Below the pieces are notes generated by a model. That model did no database searches. It saw only the letters and a program-made list of their open reading frames with translations, and was not told where the DNA came from. Positions 31,363 through 40,744 of a DNA stretch of 57,555 nt are shown here, in pieces. The position numbers and the translations under genes were made by a program. Source of the DNA: Mesonia sp. (GTDB taxonomy: Bacteria > Bacteroidota > Bacteroidia > Flavobacteriales > Flavobacteriaceae); assembly GCA_012964435.1 (NCBI GenBank), contig DTTX01000011.1, forward strand, positions 1 to 57,555, given 5' to 3'. Every line of letters starts with the position of its first letter. Position 1 is the first letter of the stretch.

Positions 31363-31662
31363 ATGAAAAGTAGTTTTCAAGATATAATTACGCAAGATGT
31401 ACCGGTTTTAGTCGATTTCTATGCCGATTGGTGTGGACCTTGTAAAATGTTGGCGCCAATTCTTAAACAAGTAAAAGCTGAATTGGGCGATGATCTAAAA
31501 ATCGTAAAGATTGATGTAGATAAAAATCAATCATTAGCCGCAAAATACCAAGTTCGTGGAGTTCCTACTATGATTTTATTTAAACAAGGAAATCAGGTTT
31601 GGCGAGAATCGGGTGTGTTGCAAGCACAAGATCTGGTAGCAATTATTAAGAATAATCAATAA
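31363..31662 (+). CDS. trxA: Thioredoxin
   Basis: A 99-residue thioredoxin with the active site WCGPCK (Cys24, Cys27), the cis-proline region GVPTMILF, and no signal peptide, so cytoplasmic. It is slightly shorter than E. coli thioredoxin at the N-terminus. The TIGR00266 gene starts 16 bp after the stop, so the two are probably co-transcribed. No clear promoter box was found in the 130 bp upstream. Confidence 0.93.
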   Translation: MKSSFQDIITQDVPVLVDFYADWCGPCKMLAPILKQVKAELGDDLKIVKIDVDKNQSLAAKYQVRGVPTMILFKQGNQVWRESGVLQAQDLVAIIKNNQ

Positions 31663-31678
31663 AAACGAATATACAGTT

Positions 31679-32479
31679 ATGAATGCACACGAAATCGATT
31701 ACGAGATTTTTGGAGAAGAAATGCAATATGTCGAGGTTGAATTAGACCCGAATGAAGGCGTGGTGGCTGAGGCCGGCGCTTTAATGATGATGGAAGACGG
31801 CATACGTATGGATACGATTTTTGGAGACGGTTCTTCAAAAGATAATAGTTTTATGGGCAAAGTTTTTGGAGCCGGAAAACGATTAATTACCGGAGAAAGC
31901 TTGTTTATGACGGCTTTTTATAACACCGTTCCCGGTAAAAAGCGAGTGAGTTTTGCATCGCCTTATCCCGGGAAAATCATTCCGATAGATTTGAGCAAAT
32001 TTCAAGGGAAATTTATTTGTCAGAAAGATGCCTTTTTATGTGCAGCTAAAGGAGTTTCGATTGGGGTTGAATTTTCGAGACGCTTAGGTCGAGGTTTTTT
32101 TGGTGGTGAAGGATTTATCATGCAAAAACTAGAAGGTGACGGGATGGCTTTTGTACACGCCGGCGGAACAACTGCTATTAAAGAATTAGCCCCGGGAGAG
32201 CGCTTAAAAGTAGATACAGGTTGTATTATTGGTTTTGAGCATAACGTAGATTATAATATTGAATTTGTTGGTGGAATTAAAAATACCTTATTTGGCGGCG
32301 AAGGTTTGTATTTTGCAACACTTACCGGTCCCGGTAAAGTTTACATTCAATCACTACCGTTTAGTAGATTGGCTAGTCGTGTTTTTGCAGCCGCACCACA
32401 AGGTGGAGGAAAACAAAAAGGAGAAGGTAGTATTTTAGGAAGCTTAGGCGATTTACTTGATGGTGATAACCGATTTTAA
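31679..32479 (+). CDS. TIGR00266/AIM24 family protein
   Basis: A 266-residue soluble beta-rich protein. The family pattern includes YVEVELDPNEGVVAEAGALMMMEDGIRMDT, GKRLITGESLFMTAFYN, GEGFIMQKLEGDGMAFVHAGGTTAIKELAPGERLKVDTGCIIGFE and GGEGLYFATLTGPGKVYIQSLP. The family is widespread and related to mitochondrial AIM24; its molecular role is unsettled. A strong terminator follows. Confidence 0.92.
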   Translation: MNAHEIDYEIFGEEMQYVEVELDPNEGVVAEAGALMMMEDGIRMDTIFGDGSSKDNSFMGKVFGAGKRLITGESLFMTAFYNTVPGKKRVSFASPYPGKIIPIDLSKFQGKFICQKDAFLCAAKGVSIGVEFSRRLGRGFFGGEGFIMQKLEGDGMAFVHAGGTTAIKELAPGERLKVDTGCIIGFEHNVDYNIEFVGGIKNTLFGGEGLYFATLTGPGKVYIQSLPFSRLASRVFAAAPQGGGKQKGEGSILGSLGDLLDGDNRF

Positions 32480-32484
32480 ATTAA

Positions 32485-32513
32485 AAATGCCCTAGAATAC
32501 TAGGGCATTTTCA
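32485..32513 (+). terminator. Rho-independent terminator
   Basis: AAATGCCCTAG / CTAGGGCATTT is a perfect 11-bp stem with a 4-nt loop and a following T-rich stretch. Confidence 0.88.
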
Positions 32514-32531
32514 TTCAATAAAGGAGGTAAA

Positions 32532-32735
32532 TCATTTATTCTTTTTTTTATTTAAGCCATAAATGCCTATGCCTGCACCTACTAAAACTGCTAAAGGGAT
32601 TAGGCCTGTAATAGGAGCGGGATTATCTGTTACATCTCCATCATCGGTGGGAAGACCTTGGGCAAATGTAGCAGTAGAAAGAAATATTATAATAATGATC
32701 AATATCTTTCTTATAACGAATTTAAATTTTTTCAT
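32532..32735 (-). CDS. Small exported protein with PID-CTERM-like sorting tail
   Basis: A 67-residue protein with a signal peptide (residues 1-25, ending FAQG), a short acidic middle (LPTDDGDVTDNP), then APITGLI, a hydrophobic segment (PLAVLVGAGIGIYGL) and a Lys-rich end (NKKKNK). This order matches the short Bacteroidota proteins with a PID-CTERM sorting signal, with Thr in place of Asp in the PI-D-G motif. It follows the T9SS protein by 14 bp and should share its mRNA. The role is unknown. Confidence 0.65.
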   Translation of the reverse strand: MKKFKFVIRKILIIIIIFLSTATFAQGLPTDDGDVTDNPAPITGLIPLAVLVGAGIGIYGLNKKKNK

Positions 32736-32749
32736 AGCAAGGGTTTTAT

Positions 32750-35700
32750 TTATTTCACAATTAATTTTTGAGTATAAGTATTGGTTTCTGTTTTAAGGTT
32801 AACAATATAAATTCCTGTATTAAAGTTTTCATTTAATTGAATATTTAATGAACCATTATTTACCTTAAAATCATTTACATAAACTTGATTACCTAAAATA
32901 GAATGCACAGTGACTTGAACTTTTTCACCATCTAAAGTTGAAGATGAGATACTAAAGTTATTATCTGTTACAGGATTAGGATAGATAGAAAATTTAGATT
33001 TTTCATAACTCTCAGAATTTAAATTATCTGTTGTTATAATTAATTCAAATCTATTGGCTAAAGAAGAATTATCATTTAAGTTTATTTCAAAATCATAAGA
33101 CATTATATTTTGATCTATAGCTGTTGTAGTATTTAAAAAATTATCTTTTAAAGCAATATTTAAATCTTGAATATTGTTCAATTCAATCTGAAAACGATAA
33201 TAATTCGCTCTATAATTACTTAAGTCTAAAGGGTAGGTCTTGTTAACTTCCGGAGCTGGTTCACTTACTATTGCGTAAACTTCAGTATTATTTACCAGAC
33301 CTAATGTTTCATCAAAATTGATAGATTTTAAGACATCTCTCATATCAATATCAAATGAATAATTATCTCCTAGATTTAATTTTACACCATCAATTAATTC
33401 TGTTGAATTTTTATATAGATTAATACGAATAGATTGTGCAGTATTATTATTTACACCTCTAAATACAGCATCGTTTGTAGCTAAAGTAAATTTGTGACTT
33501 TCTTCAAAAGTTATACTCGCGGTTCCTCCATCTGCATCATTGTAAACAAAAGCTGCTTGTCCCGGTTGTAGGTATTGATTTGCAGAAGATGGTGGCACAG
33601 AACTACCATCAGATACATCTATTACAGTGTAAGCTCCATTGTCGTTTAAATGCGCATCATAAACTTGATACACGGCTGTATTTATATTAGTACTACCTGC
33701 TAGAACTAAATTCATATCTACAGGAGATTGATAGGGATTACCAATTAAATTGAAATTATTTGCAGTAGAACTTAGGTCTGAAGTAAAACTGTAATCGCAC
33801 AAATGTAACTGTCCACTAGATCTTAATATCGTATTAGTTGCAGGTGGAGCATTATATTGAGTATTTATAGACCTGTCACCTCGAACTAAAATAAAATATG
33901 GATAACCAACACTAAAATAACTTGCACTAGTATTAGTAAAAGTGATCCAGCTTTGAGAATCATTATCATAGGTAAATAATGAAGGGTTTGTTGTTGCAGT
34001 AATGTCAAAGCCAGAAGATAAAGTATTTGTACCAGTAATATGCGTTCCATAACCAGGAACAGGGTTTTGATTTTGAGTGTAATCTGGTACATTATTGCTA
34101 GCACCTTCTTGCCAATTTTCATTGATAGAAGTAGTAGAATTAACTGGAGCTGTTAAACCTCTAAAAGCTCTTTTAGCAAATATAAATCGTTCTACAGTAA
34201 CTTTACCTTGCGTGCTTCCTGAACCTAAGTAATTTATCGTGGTATTAGCACAATCTAAAACTTGACCGAAGATTGCGGTTTTAGTTGCAGAACTTTTAAA
34301 TACTAGATTAGAATTTTCATTTAAGTTTAGATCACCGCTGGTTATTGTAAAATTATCTATTATATTAATCTCATTATAGGCCTCAAGAATAGTATTTGCA
34401 GTCTTGTTAACTTCAACAATATTTATTGAGTTATTTACAAAATCATTCCCATTTAATACTTGAGATTCACCACCTAACCAGGTTAAAGAACCTTCTTCAG
34501 CATCGATAGAATGATCATCTGCAGCAGCAATATTTCCATAAATCGAAATATTATCGTTGTTGGCTAAACTTAAGATCACTCCAGTGCTTATAAACAAACT
34601 ATCTACAGCAATATCGCCACCATCTTCATTAGAAGTATAATTACCATCAATAAGCGCATCGTCAGAACCATCGGGGTCAGGTCCATCTACATTGTTCCAA
34701 CTAGTACCATCCCAAGTGATGATTTCTGTGGTAAACGATTCTAAATCCCCGTATACATTATAAGTTGTTCCTCCTGCATCTGCAACTGCATATGCTCTAA
34801 AATAATATGTTTTATTTGCATCTAATTCGGTTAGATCATAGCTGTAATTTCCGCCACTTAAGTTAGTAGCTGTAACTTGAGTTCCTGCTCCTTGAGCAAA
34901 ATTTGGATCAGTGCTATATTCAAAACCATAAGTGCCATCTAAACAATCAGAATTTGTTATTGATGCATTAAGCGTAGCTCCGTCAGTATCTATATTTGTT
35001 GCAGTCTCGGTTTCTAACCCGATAGAGTTTCTAGTCACACTGTAAAGTCTTAAACTAGACGTCAATGAAACATTTGCTAGAGAAGAAACTCTTACGGTAA
35101 CTCGGTCTATTGCTGCACCGGGAGTAAAAGGAAAAGTTATGATCTCGTTAGATTGAAATAATCCTAAAAGATCTAAGTCTAATAATGTTGATAATGAAAC
35201 TGAAGAAACTTGGGTTGTACCATTGTAGCCAATAATTTGAATATTATCAGCAAGATTTAAATTTAATACATCTGCTGTTGAAGATAATCTTATTTGGTAA
35301 GTTTCATCTAAAGCCCCATCAAAATAAACGGTTTGCTGTATGCTACCGGCCGTAGTTACTGTTGGTAAAACTAATTCAGAATAATTACTGAAGTTGCTAT
35401 CGATCACGTGATCGGGGAAATTTACACCCGCAGTCCCTGTCAAGTCTAAATTTAATAGGCCACCATCACCTTTCCAAGAAGTGTAATTTGCTCCTTCACA
35501 AGTATTGGTGCTGGTATTGTAATAAGCTCCATAAACATCTAATTCAGCTTCATCAGTTAGTCCTAATAGAGAATTGAAATTATGAGTAATTCTAATTCTG
35601 TTATAATTGCTAGGTGGGGTTACAGCAATAAAATATTCTCCAGAACTGTTTGCTACGAGTCTAATTTGTTCATCGTTAAAATCATCGTCAGATGAGGCAG

Positions 35701-36142
35701 AAAAAACATTTGTAGTTCCGTTTAGAGCATCTATCGTGATAATTTGATTACCTAAAATTAGAGAACCTAAAAGATCAGCAATTTCAGAACCACCTAAAAG
35801 ATTATCTAATAAATCATCTTGGTTACTATCTATCCTGATGTAAGTAGTCGTATTTGCTATAACTGTATTAGGATATTGCAGTCTTATTACTCCATTATAG
35901 TCACCTATGCCACCAAGAAGACCTGAATTAGCTTTTACAGTAGCAAAAGTGGCTAAATTTCCTTGATTTGTTCCATCAACAGCATTTGAGGCATTTTCAA
36001 CTCTTTCGAGGGTAAGATAAGGAATTGAATAATTATTATTAGCCTGTGTATTAGCGTTTTGATAGGTTTGTGCCTGGGTCGTAAAGTAAAATAGGAGGAA
36101 GATAATTCCCATCCAATTTTGAATTGAGGTTGAATTTTTCAT
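32750..36142 (-). CDS. Large secreted protein with T9SS type A sorting domain
   Basis: An 1130-residue exported protein with a signal peptide (GIIFLLFYFTTQAQ). N-terminal beta-rich modules reach about residue 385. A fibronectin/Ig-like domain follows near 385-480 (GATLNASITNSDCLDGTYGFEYSTDP...LDANKTYYFRAYAVADAGG). After that come a G8/adhesin-like beta-helix stretch (WDGTSWNNVDGPDPDGSDDALIDGNY...) and a region with GNPYQSPVDMN. The C-terminal T9SS type A domain contains SKFSIYPNPV and ends IYIVNLKTETNTYTQKLIVK. It is presumably a surface adhesin or matrix protein. Base composition is like its neighbours. Confidence 0.9.
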   Translation of the reverse strand: MKNSTSIQNWMGIIFLLFYFTTQAQTYQNANTQANNNYSIPYLTLERVENASNAVDGTNQGNLATFATVKANSGLLGGIGDYNGVIRLQYPNTVIANTTTYIRIDSNQDDLLDNLLGGSEIADLLGSLILGNQIITIDALNGTTNVFSASSDDDFNDEQIRLVANSSGEYFIAVTPPSNYNRIRITHNFNSLLGLTDEAELDVYGAYYNTSTNTCEGANYTSWKGDGGLLNLDLTGTAGVNFPDHVIDSNFSNYSELVLPTVTTAGSIQQTVYFDGALDETYQIRLSSTADVLNLNLADNIQIIGYNGTTQVSSVSLSTLLDLDLLGLFQSNEIITFPFTPGAAIDRVTVRVSSLANVSLTSSLRLYSVTRNSIGLETETATNIDTDGATLNASITNSDCLDGTYGFEYSTDPNFAQGAGTQVTATNLSGGNYSYDLTELDANKTYYFRAYAVADAGGTTYNVYGDLESFTTEIITWDGTSWNNVDGPDPDGSDDALIDGNYTSNEDGGDIAVDSLFISTGVILSLANNDNISIYGNIAAADDHSIDAEEGSLTWLGGESQVLNGNDFVNNSINIVEVNKTANTILEAYNEINIIDNFTITSGDLNLNENSNLVFKSSATKTAIFGQVLDCANTTINYLGSGSTQGKVTVERFIFAKRAFRGLTAPVNSTTSINENWQEGASNNVPDYTQNQNPVPGYGTHITGTNTLSSGFDITATTNPSLFTYDNDSQSWITFTNTSASYFSVGYPYFILVRGDRSINTQYNAPPATNTILRSSGQLHLCDYSFTSDLSSTANNFNLIGNPYQSPVDMNLVLAGSTNINTAVYQVYDAHLNDNGAYTVIDVSDGSSVPPSSANQYLQPGQAAFVYNDADGGTASITFEESHKFTLATNDAVFRGVNNNTAQSIRINLYKNSTELIDGVKLNLGDNYSFDIDMRDVLKSINFDETLGLVNNTEVYAIVSEPAPEVNKTYPLDLSNYRANYYRFQIELNNIQDLNIALKDNFLNTTTAIDQNIMSYDFEINLNDNSSLANRFELIITTDNLNSESYEKSKFSIYPNPVTDNNFSISSSTLDGEKVQVTVHSILGNQVYVNDFKVNNGSLNIQLNENFNTGIYIVNLKTETNTYTQKLIVK

Positions 36143-36487
36143 AACGAATGTAATTTTTTGTGTTCATATACAAGTTTTAGTGGGTACTTAAAGTTAAATA
36201 AAATAAATGAATTAAATAACGGTTATCCCGTTTTTTTTCATTTAAACGATTAATGTAAACGCTTGTTAGTTAGTTTTTTTAGTATGTTTTAGTGGTCTGA
36301 TTATTCTTAATGTGTAATAATAATTTTGTAAAAAAGTCTTGTAGAAATAAACTTTTGAAATGTTATAAAAGTCCTAATCTTCTAAGTAGCATTTTAAAAC
36401 TTGCCAAAAATTAACGATATTACCCAGTCTGGGTTTCAAAAGTAAATTCAGTTTAAAAGTTCAATCATTATAAACCAATCTTTTCAA
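36143..36487. other. 345-bp divergent intergenic region upstream of pyc
   Basis: It contains a short hairpin with a T run (AACGG-TTATC-CCGTT then T8, 36218-36240) and a 13-bp palindrome ACCCAG-T-CTGGGT (36422-36434) located 53 bp before the pyc start. The rest is A/T-rich with no supported gene. Confidence 0.6.
36422..36434 (+). promoter_or_regulatory. Candidate operator palindrome upstream of pyc
   Basis: ACCCAGTCTGGGT is a perfect inverted repeat with 6-bp arms around one base, GC-rich in an A/T-rich region, 53 bp upstream of the pyc ATG. The cognate protein is unknown. Confidence 0.4.
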
Positions 36488-39400
36488 ATGAAAATCAACA
36501 AAGTTCTAGTTGCCAATCGAGGTGAAATTGCTATCAGAATCTTTCGCGCATGTACAGAAATAGGTCTTCGTACCGTAGGTATTTATACTTATGAAGATCG
36601 TTATTCTTTACACCGTTATAAAGCCGACGAAGCTTATCAAATTGGTGATGATAGTGAACCTTTAAAGCCATATTTAGATATCGATAAGATCATCGAAATT
36701 GCTAAGGAAAACAATATCGATGCAATACATCCCGGCTATGGTTTCCTTTCTGAAAATTCAAAATTTGCGCAAGCTTGTGAAGACAATGGAATTATTTTTA
36801 TTGGTCCAAAAGTCTCGGTTTTAAAATCGTTAGGAGATAAAGTAACGGCTAAACAAGTTGCTATTCAGAATAACGTTCCTATTATTCAGAGTAATAAAAA
36901 AGAACTTACCAATGTAGATATTGCCTTAGAAGAAGCAAAAGAAATTGGTTATCCGGTGATGTTAAAAGCAGCTTCCGGAGGTGGTGGTCGTGGAATGCGG
37001 GTAATTCGTACAGAAGATGAGTTGCGTAAAGCTTTCCCAGAGTCTAAACGTGAAGCAGGTAATGCCTTTGGAGACGATACCGTTTTTATTGAAAAATTTG
37101 TAGAGAATCCAAAACATATTGAAGTTCAGATCATCGCCGATAATCATGGAAACATGGTTCATCTTTTTGAAAGAGATTGTTCCGTTCAACGTCGTTATCA
37201 AAAAGTGATCGAAGTAGCTCCTTCTTATAATTTAAAAGAAGAAACCAAAAATAAATTATACGAATATGCGCTGGCAATTTGCGGAGCGGTAGATTATAAC
37301 AATGCCGGTACCGTAGAGTTTTTAGTCGATGATGACGGAAGTATTTATTTTATTGAAGTAAATCCGCGTGTACAAGTAGAACATACGGTAACTGAAGTGG
37401 TGACCGGTGTAGATGTTGTAAAATCACAAATCTTCATTGCCGGCGGTTACAAACTTTCTGATGAACAAATTAAAATTGAAAGTCAAGAGAAACTTTCTAC
37501 ACAAGGTTATGCCGTACAATGTCGTATTACTACAGAAGATCCTCAAAATGACTTTAAACCCGATTACGGAACGATTACAACTTATAGAAGCGCTTCCGGA
37601 TTCGGAATTCGTTTAGATGCCGGTAGTGTTTATCAAGGTGTAAGTATTTCTCCGTTCTTCGATTCGATGTTGGTAAAAGTAACGGCAAATAGTAGAACAC
37701 TAGACGGAGCTTGCCGTAAAATGCGTCGTGCGTTAGCAGAATTTAGAGTACGCGGTGTAAAAACCAATATGGCGTTCTTAGATAATATTTTGAAAGATGA
37801 AACTTTCAGAAGAGGAGAAGTCACCGTTAATTACATTAAAAATACACCAAAACTTTTTGAAATTAAAGAACCAAGAAACCGTGCTACCAAAATGGTGAAT
37901 TTCTTGGGGAATGTGATCGTTAATGGTAATGAAGATGTAAAGTTTACCGATCCTAATAAAAAATTGGTTTTACCAAAAGTTCCGAAGTTTGAACATAAAG
38001 ATGCCTACCCAAAAGGAACCAAAGATCTATTAAACGAAAAAGGACCGGAAGAGTTCGCGAAGTGGTTAAAATCTGAACAAAAAATTCATTTTACCGATAC
38101 GACTTTTCGTGATGCGCATCAAAGTTTATTGGCAACGCGTATGCGTACGTTCGATATGATGAAAGTTGCTGAAGGCTTTGCGAAAAATCATCCGGAAGTA
38201 TTTAGTATGGAAGTTTGGGGTGGTGCAACCTTCGACGTTTGTATGCGTTTCTTAAAAGAGAATCCTTGGGAGCGTTTAAAATTATTAAGAAAAGCTATCC
38301 CGAATATATTATTTCAAATGTTGCTTCGTGGTTCAAACGGAGTTGGTTATACGGCTTATCCCGATAATCTTATTGAAAAATTTGTAGCTGAAGCTTGGGA
38401 AAACGGAGTCGATATTTTCAGAATTTTCGATTCTCAAAACTGGATGCAGTCATTAGCACCAAGTATCGAGCACGTTCGAAAAAATACAAAAGGTATTGCT
38501 GAAGCTTCGATGTGTTACACAGGAGATATTCTTCAGCCTAAAGACAATAAATACAATTTAGACTATTACATTCAGTTAGCGAAAGATCTAGAAAATGCGG
38601 GTGCTCACATTTTAGCGATTAAAGATATGGCCGGTTTATTAAAGCCGTATGCCGCTTCAGAATTAATTTCAGCATTAAAAAGTGAAACTTCGCTTCCTAT
38701 TCATTTACATACGCACGATACTTCTTCAATTCAGTCGGCAACATATATTAAAGCGATTGAAGCGGGAGTAGATGTGGTCGATGTTGCGTTGGCAGGAATG
38801 TCTGGTTTAACCTCGCAGCCTAACTTCAATTCTTTAGTAGAAGCGATGCGTAATCAAGAGCGTGAGAATAAAATGGATATTCATAAATTAAATGAATACT
38901 CTAATTATTGGAGTAGCGTTCGTGAATATTACTATCCATTTGAATCTGGTTTAAAAGCCGGAACCGGTGATGTTTATGAACACGAAATTCCGGGCGGGCA
39001 ATATTCTAATTTAGTTCCGCAGGCAGAATCTTTAGGCTTAAAAGATCGTTTTAATGAAATTACCGAGATGTATGGTAAGGTAAACGAGCTTTTTGGGAAT
39101 GTAATTAAAGTGACGCCAAGTAGTAAAGTAGTGGGCGATATGGCTCAGTATTTAGTGAGTAATAACTTAACGATCGAAGATTTCTTTGAAAAAGGAGAAA
39201 CACTTTCGTTTCCAGAGTCGGTGAAAAATTTCTTTAAAGGAGATTTAGGTCAGCCGGTTGGTGGTTTCCCTAAAAAAGTACAAGATATTATTTTAAGAGG
39301 GGAAAAGCCTTACACCGATCGACCAAATTCACACTTAGAACCGGTAGATTTTGAAAAAGAATTTGCTGAATTTAAAGAGAAGTTTAGTGAAGGGATGGAT

Positions 39401-39940
39401 CGTGAATGGGATATTACCGATTTCCTTTCCTACAAATTATACCCGAAAGTATTTACCGATCTTTACGATCATTACGTGAAATATGGTAAGGTAATGAACA
39501 TCCCAACCAAGAATTTCTTCTACGGAATGAAACCGGGTGAAGAGATTATTGTAGAATTAGATCGTGGCAAAACCTTATTAATTACCTTAATTTCTACCAC
39601 TAAACCTGATGCAGCCGGAATGGTGACCGTATTCTTTAAAGTTAACGGACAAACCCGAAATATTCAAGTACAAGATAGATCGGTTAAAGTTGAAAAAGTA
39701 GAACACGTAAAAGCCGATAAATCTGATGAGAAGCAAGTCGCAGCGCCATTACAAGGGTCATTATCAGAAATTATGGTGAAAGAAGGTGATAAGGTTACTA
39801 AAAATCAGCCTTTATTCGTGATCGAAGCCATGAAAATGGGAACTACCATTACTTCTAATGATGAAGGTGAAGTGAAAAAGATTTACCTAAAACAAGGCGA
39901 TATGGTTTTTAGCGACGATCTAGTAGTCGAGTTGAAGTAA
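36488..39940 (+). CDS. pyc: Pyruvate carboxylase
   Basis: Pyruvate carboxylase makes oxaloacetate from pyruvate, bicarbonate and ATP, refilling the TCA cycle. The 1150 residues follow the single-chain order. The biotin carboxylase domain spans about 1-460 (VANRGEIAIRIFRAC, KAASGGGGRGMRVI, EVNPRVQVEHTVTE). The carboxyltransferase domain spans about 540-860 (TDTTFRDAHQSLLATRMRT, LHTHDTSS). The tetramerisation part follows. The biotinyl domain at the end has EAMKMGT with Lys1116 as biotin attachment site. Full length, good ATG start. It stands alone, with a terminator after it. Confidence 0.98.
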   Translation: MKINKVLVANRGEIAIRIFRACTEIGLRTVGIYTYEDRYSLHRYKADEAYQIGDDSEPLKPYLDIDKIIEIAKENNIDAIHPGYGFLSENSKFAQACEDNGIIFIGPKVSVLKSLGDKVTAKQVAIQNNVPIIQSNKKELTNVDIALEEAKEIGYPVMLKAASGGGGRGMRVIRTEDELRKAFPESKREAGNAFGDDTVFIEKFVENPKHIEVQIIADNHGNMVHLFERDCSVQRRYQKVIEVAPSYNLKEETKNKLYEYALAICGAVDYNNAGTVEFLVDDDGSIYFIEVNPRVQVEHTVTEVVTGVDVVKSQIFIAGGYKLSDEQIKIESQEKLSTQGYAVQCRITTEDPQNDFKPDYGTITTYRSASGFGIRLDAGSVYQGVSISPFFDSMLVKVTANSRTLDGACRKMRRALAEFRVRGVKTNMAFLDNILKDETFRRGEVTVNYIKNTPKLFEIKEPRNRATKMVNFLGNVIVNGNEDVKFTDPNKKLVLPKVPKFEHKDAYPKGTKDLLNEKGPEEFAKWLKSEQKIHFTDTTFRDAHQSLLATRMRTFDMMKVAEGFAKNHPEVFSMEVWGGATFDVCMRFLKENPWERLKLLRKAIPNILFQMLLRGSNGVGYTAYPDNLIEKFVAEAWENGVDIFRIFDSQNWMQSLAPSIEHVRKNTKGIAEASMCYTGDILQPKDNKYNLDYYIQLAKDLENAGAHILAIKDMAGLLKPYAASELISALKSETSLPIHLHTHDTSSIQSATYIKAIEAGVDVVDVALAGMSGLTSQPNFNSLVEAMRNQERENKMDIHKLNEYSNYWSSVREYYYPFESGLKAGTGDVYEHEIPGGQYSNLVPQAESLGLKDRFNEITEMYGKVNELFGNVIKVTPSSKVVGDMAQYLVSNNLTIEDFFEKGETLSFPESVKNFFKGDLGQPVGGFPKKVQDIILRGEKPYTDRPNSHLEPVDFEKEFAEFKEKFSEGMDREWDITDFLSYKLYPKVFTDLYDHYVKYGKVMNIPTKNFFYGMKPGEEIIVELDRGKTLLITLISTTKPDAAGMVTVFFKVNGQTRNIQVQDRSVKVEKVEHVKADKSDEKQVAAPLQGSLSEIMVKEGDKVTKNQPLFVIEAMKMGTTITSNDEGEVKKIYLKQGDMVFSDDLVVELK

Positions 39941-39960
39941 ATCCAATAATAAATGAAATA

Positions 39961-39992
39961 AAAAGAGTCTCAATTTTGGGACTCTTTTTTTA
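39961..39992. terminator. Terminator after pyc
   Basis: AAAGAGTC / GACTCTTT (39963-39970 and 39981-39988), extended by weaker pairs, with a T run on the plus strand. It lies between convergent genes. Confidence 0.8.
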
Positions 39993-40682
39993 TGACTTAA
40001 TCAATTTTTTAGTAATACTATTTTTGAGTTTTATAAAGTAAATTCCGCTTGTGATCTGATCGATGAGAATAGGCTGATTTTGATTGGCAATTCCCGTTTG
40101 TATCAATTTTCCGCTAATATCATAAATCTTATAAGGTAGCGAGCTTTCTAAATTCTCGATCATAAAATAATTTTCAGCAGGATTCGGATATATTGAAATT
40201 GTATTAGCCGAATAGCTTTCTGTCGATAAACTTTCAGAAGATCTTTCATAACTAAAACTACCTTGACCGCCAGAACCTTGTCCCCATTGTGTAAACATAA
40301 TATCAATATAGATGTCATCACTAATAAGGTGTAAAACCATTTCTTGATCTACCATACTTGGTGGGTTGCTGCCATTAGTATTTTCCCAAGTATCAAAAGT
40401 TAAACTTGATAGATTGGAAGTGTTCCCGTAAGCCCATTCTGTATCTGTAGGACTTACAAAATCTTCGTAATCTGTTTCATCGGCGATATTGAACAAACCT
40501 TGATTGTTAGCCCTAGTGATCCAAACATTATCGGTAATTCTGTCTTGGTTTGCCTCTAATGTCCAATCGGCACCACCGGTTTTAGTAAATGTGATAGTTT
40601 CACCATCCCAGATCGTTTGTCCGAAACTTACAAATGTGGTAAGTCCCATAATTAAAAATAAAAGAAAGTAATTTTTGTTCAT
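39990..40682 (-). CDS. Secreted protein with T9SS type A sorting domain
   Basis: A 230-residue exported protein with a signal peptide (MNKNYFLLFLIMGLTTFVSFGQ), a single beta-type domain of about 130 residues (IWDGETITFTKTGGADWTLEANQDRITDNVWITRAN...DDIYIDIMFTQWGQGSGGQGSFSYERSS) and a C-terminal type A T9SS domain (ISIYPNPAENYFMIENL... to ...KLIKS). The pattern WDGETITFTK...DRITDNVWITR recurs in many Bacteroidota secreted proteins without known function. It would be carried to the surface by T9SS. Confidence 0.85.
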   Translation of the reverse strand: MNKNYFLLFLIMGLTTFVSFGQTIWDGETITFTKTGGADWTLEANQDRITDNVWITRANNQGLFNIADETDYEDFVSPTDTEWAYGNTSNLSSLTFDTWENTNGSNPPSMVDQEMVLHLISDDIYIDIMFTQWGQGSGGQGSFSYERSSESLSTESYSANTISIYPNPAENYFMIENLESSLPYKIYDISGKLIQTGIANQNQPILIDQITSGIYFIKLKNSITKKLIKS

Positions 40683-40744
40683 AATGATTGTATTTTAGAT
40701 TATTAGTAATAAAGTTAGTTGTAAATAATTAAAAATCAAATACC

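Noticed and set aside
36218-36240. Strong terminator upstream of pyc
   Set aside because: The stem is only 5 bp and no plus-strand gene ends there; I mention it but do not call it a terminator.
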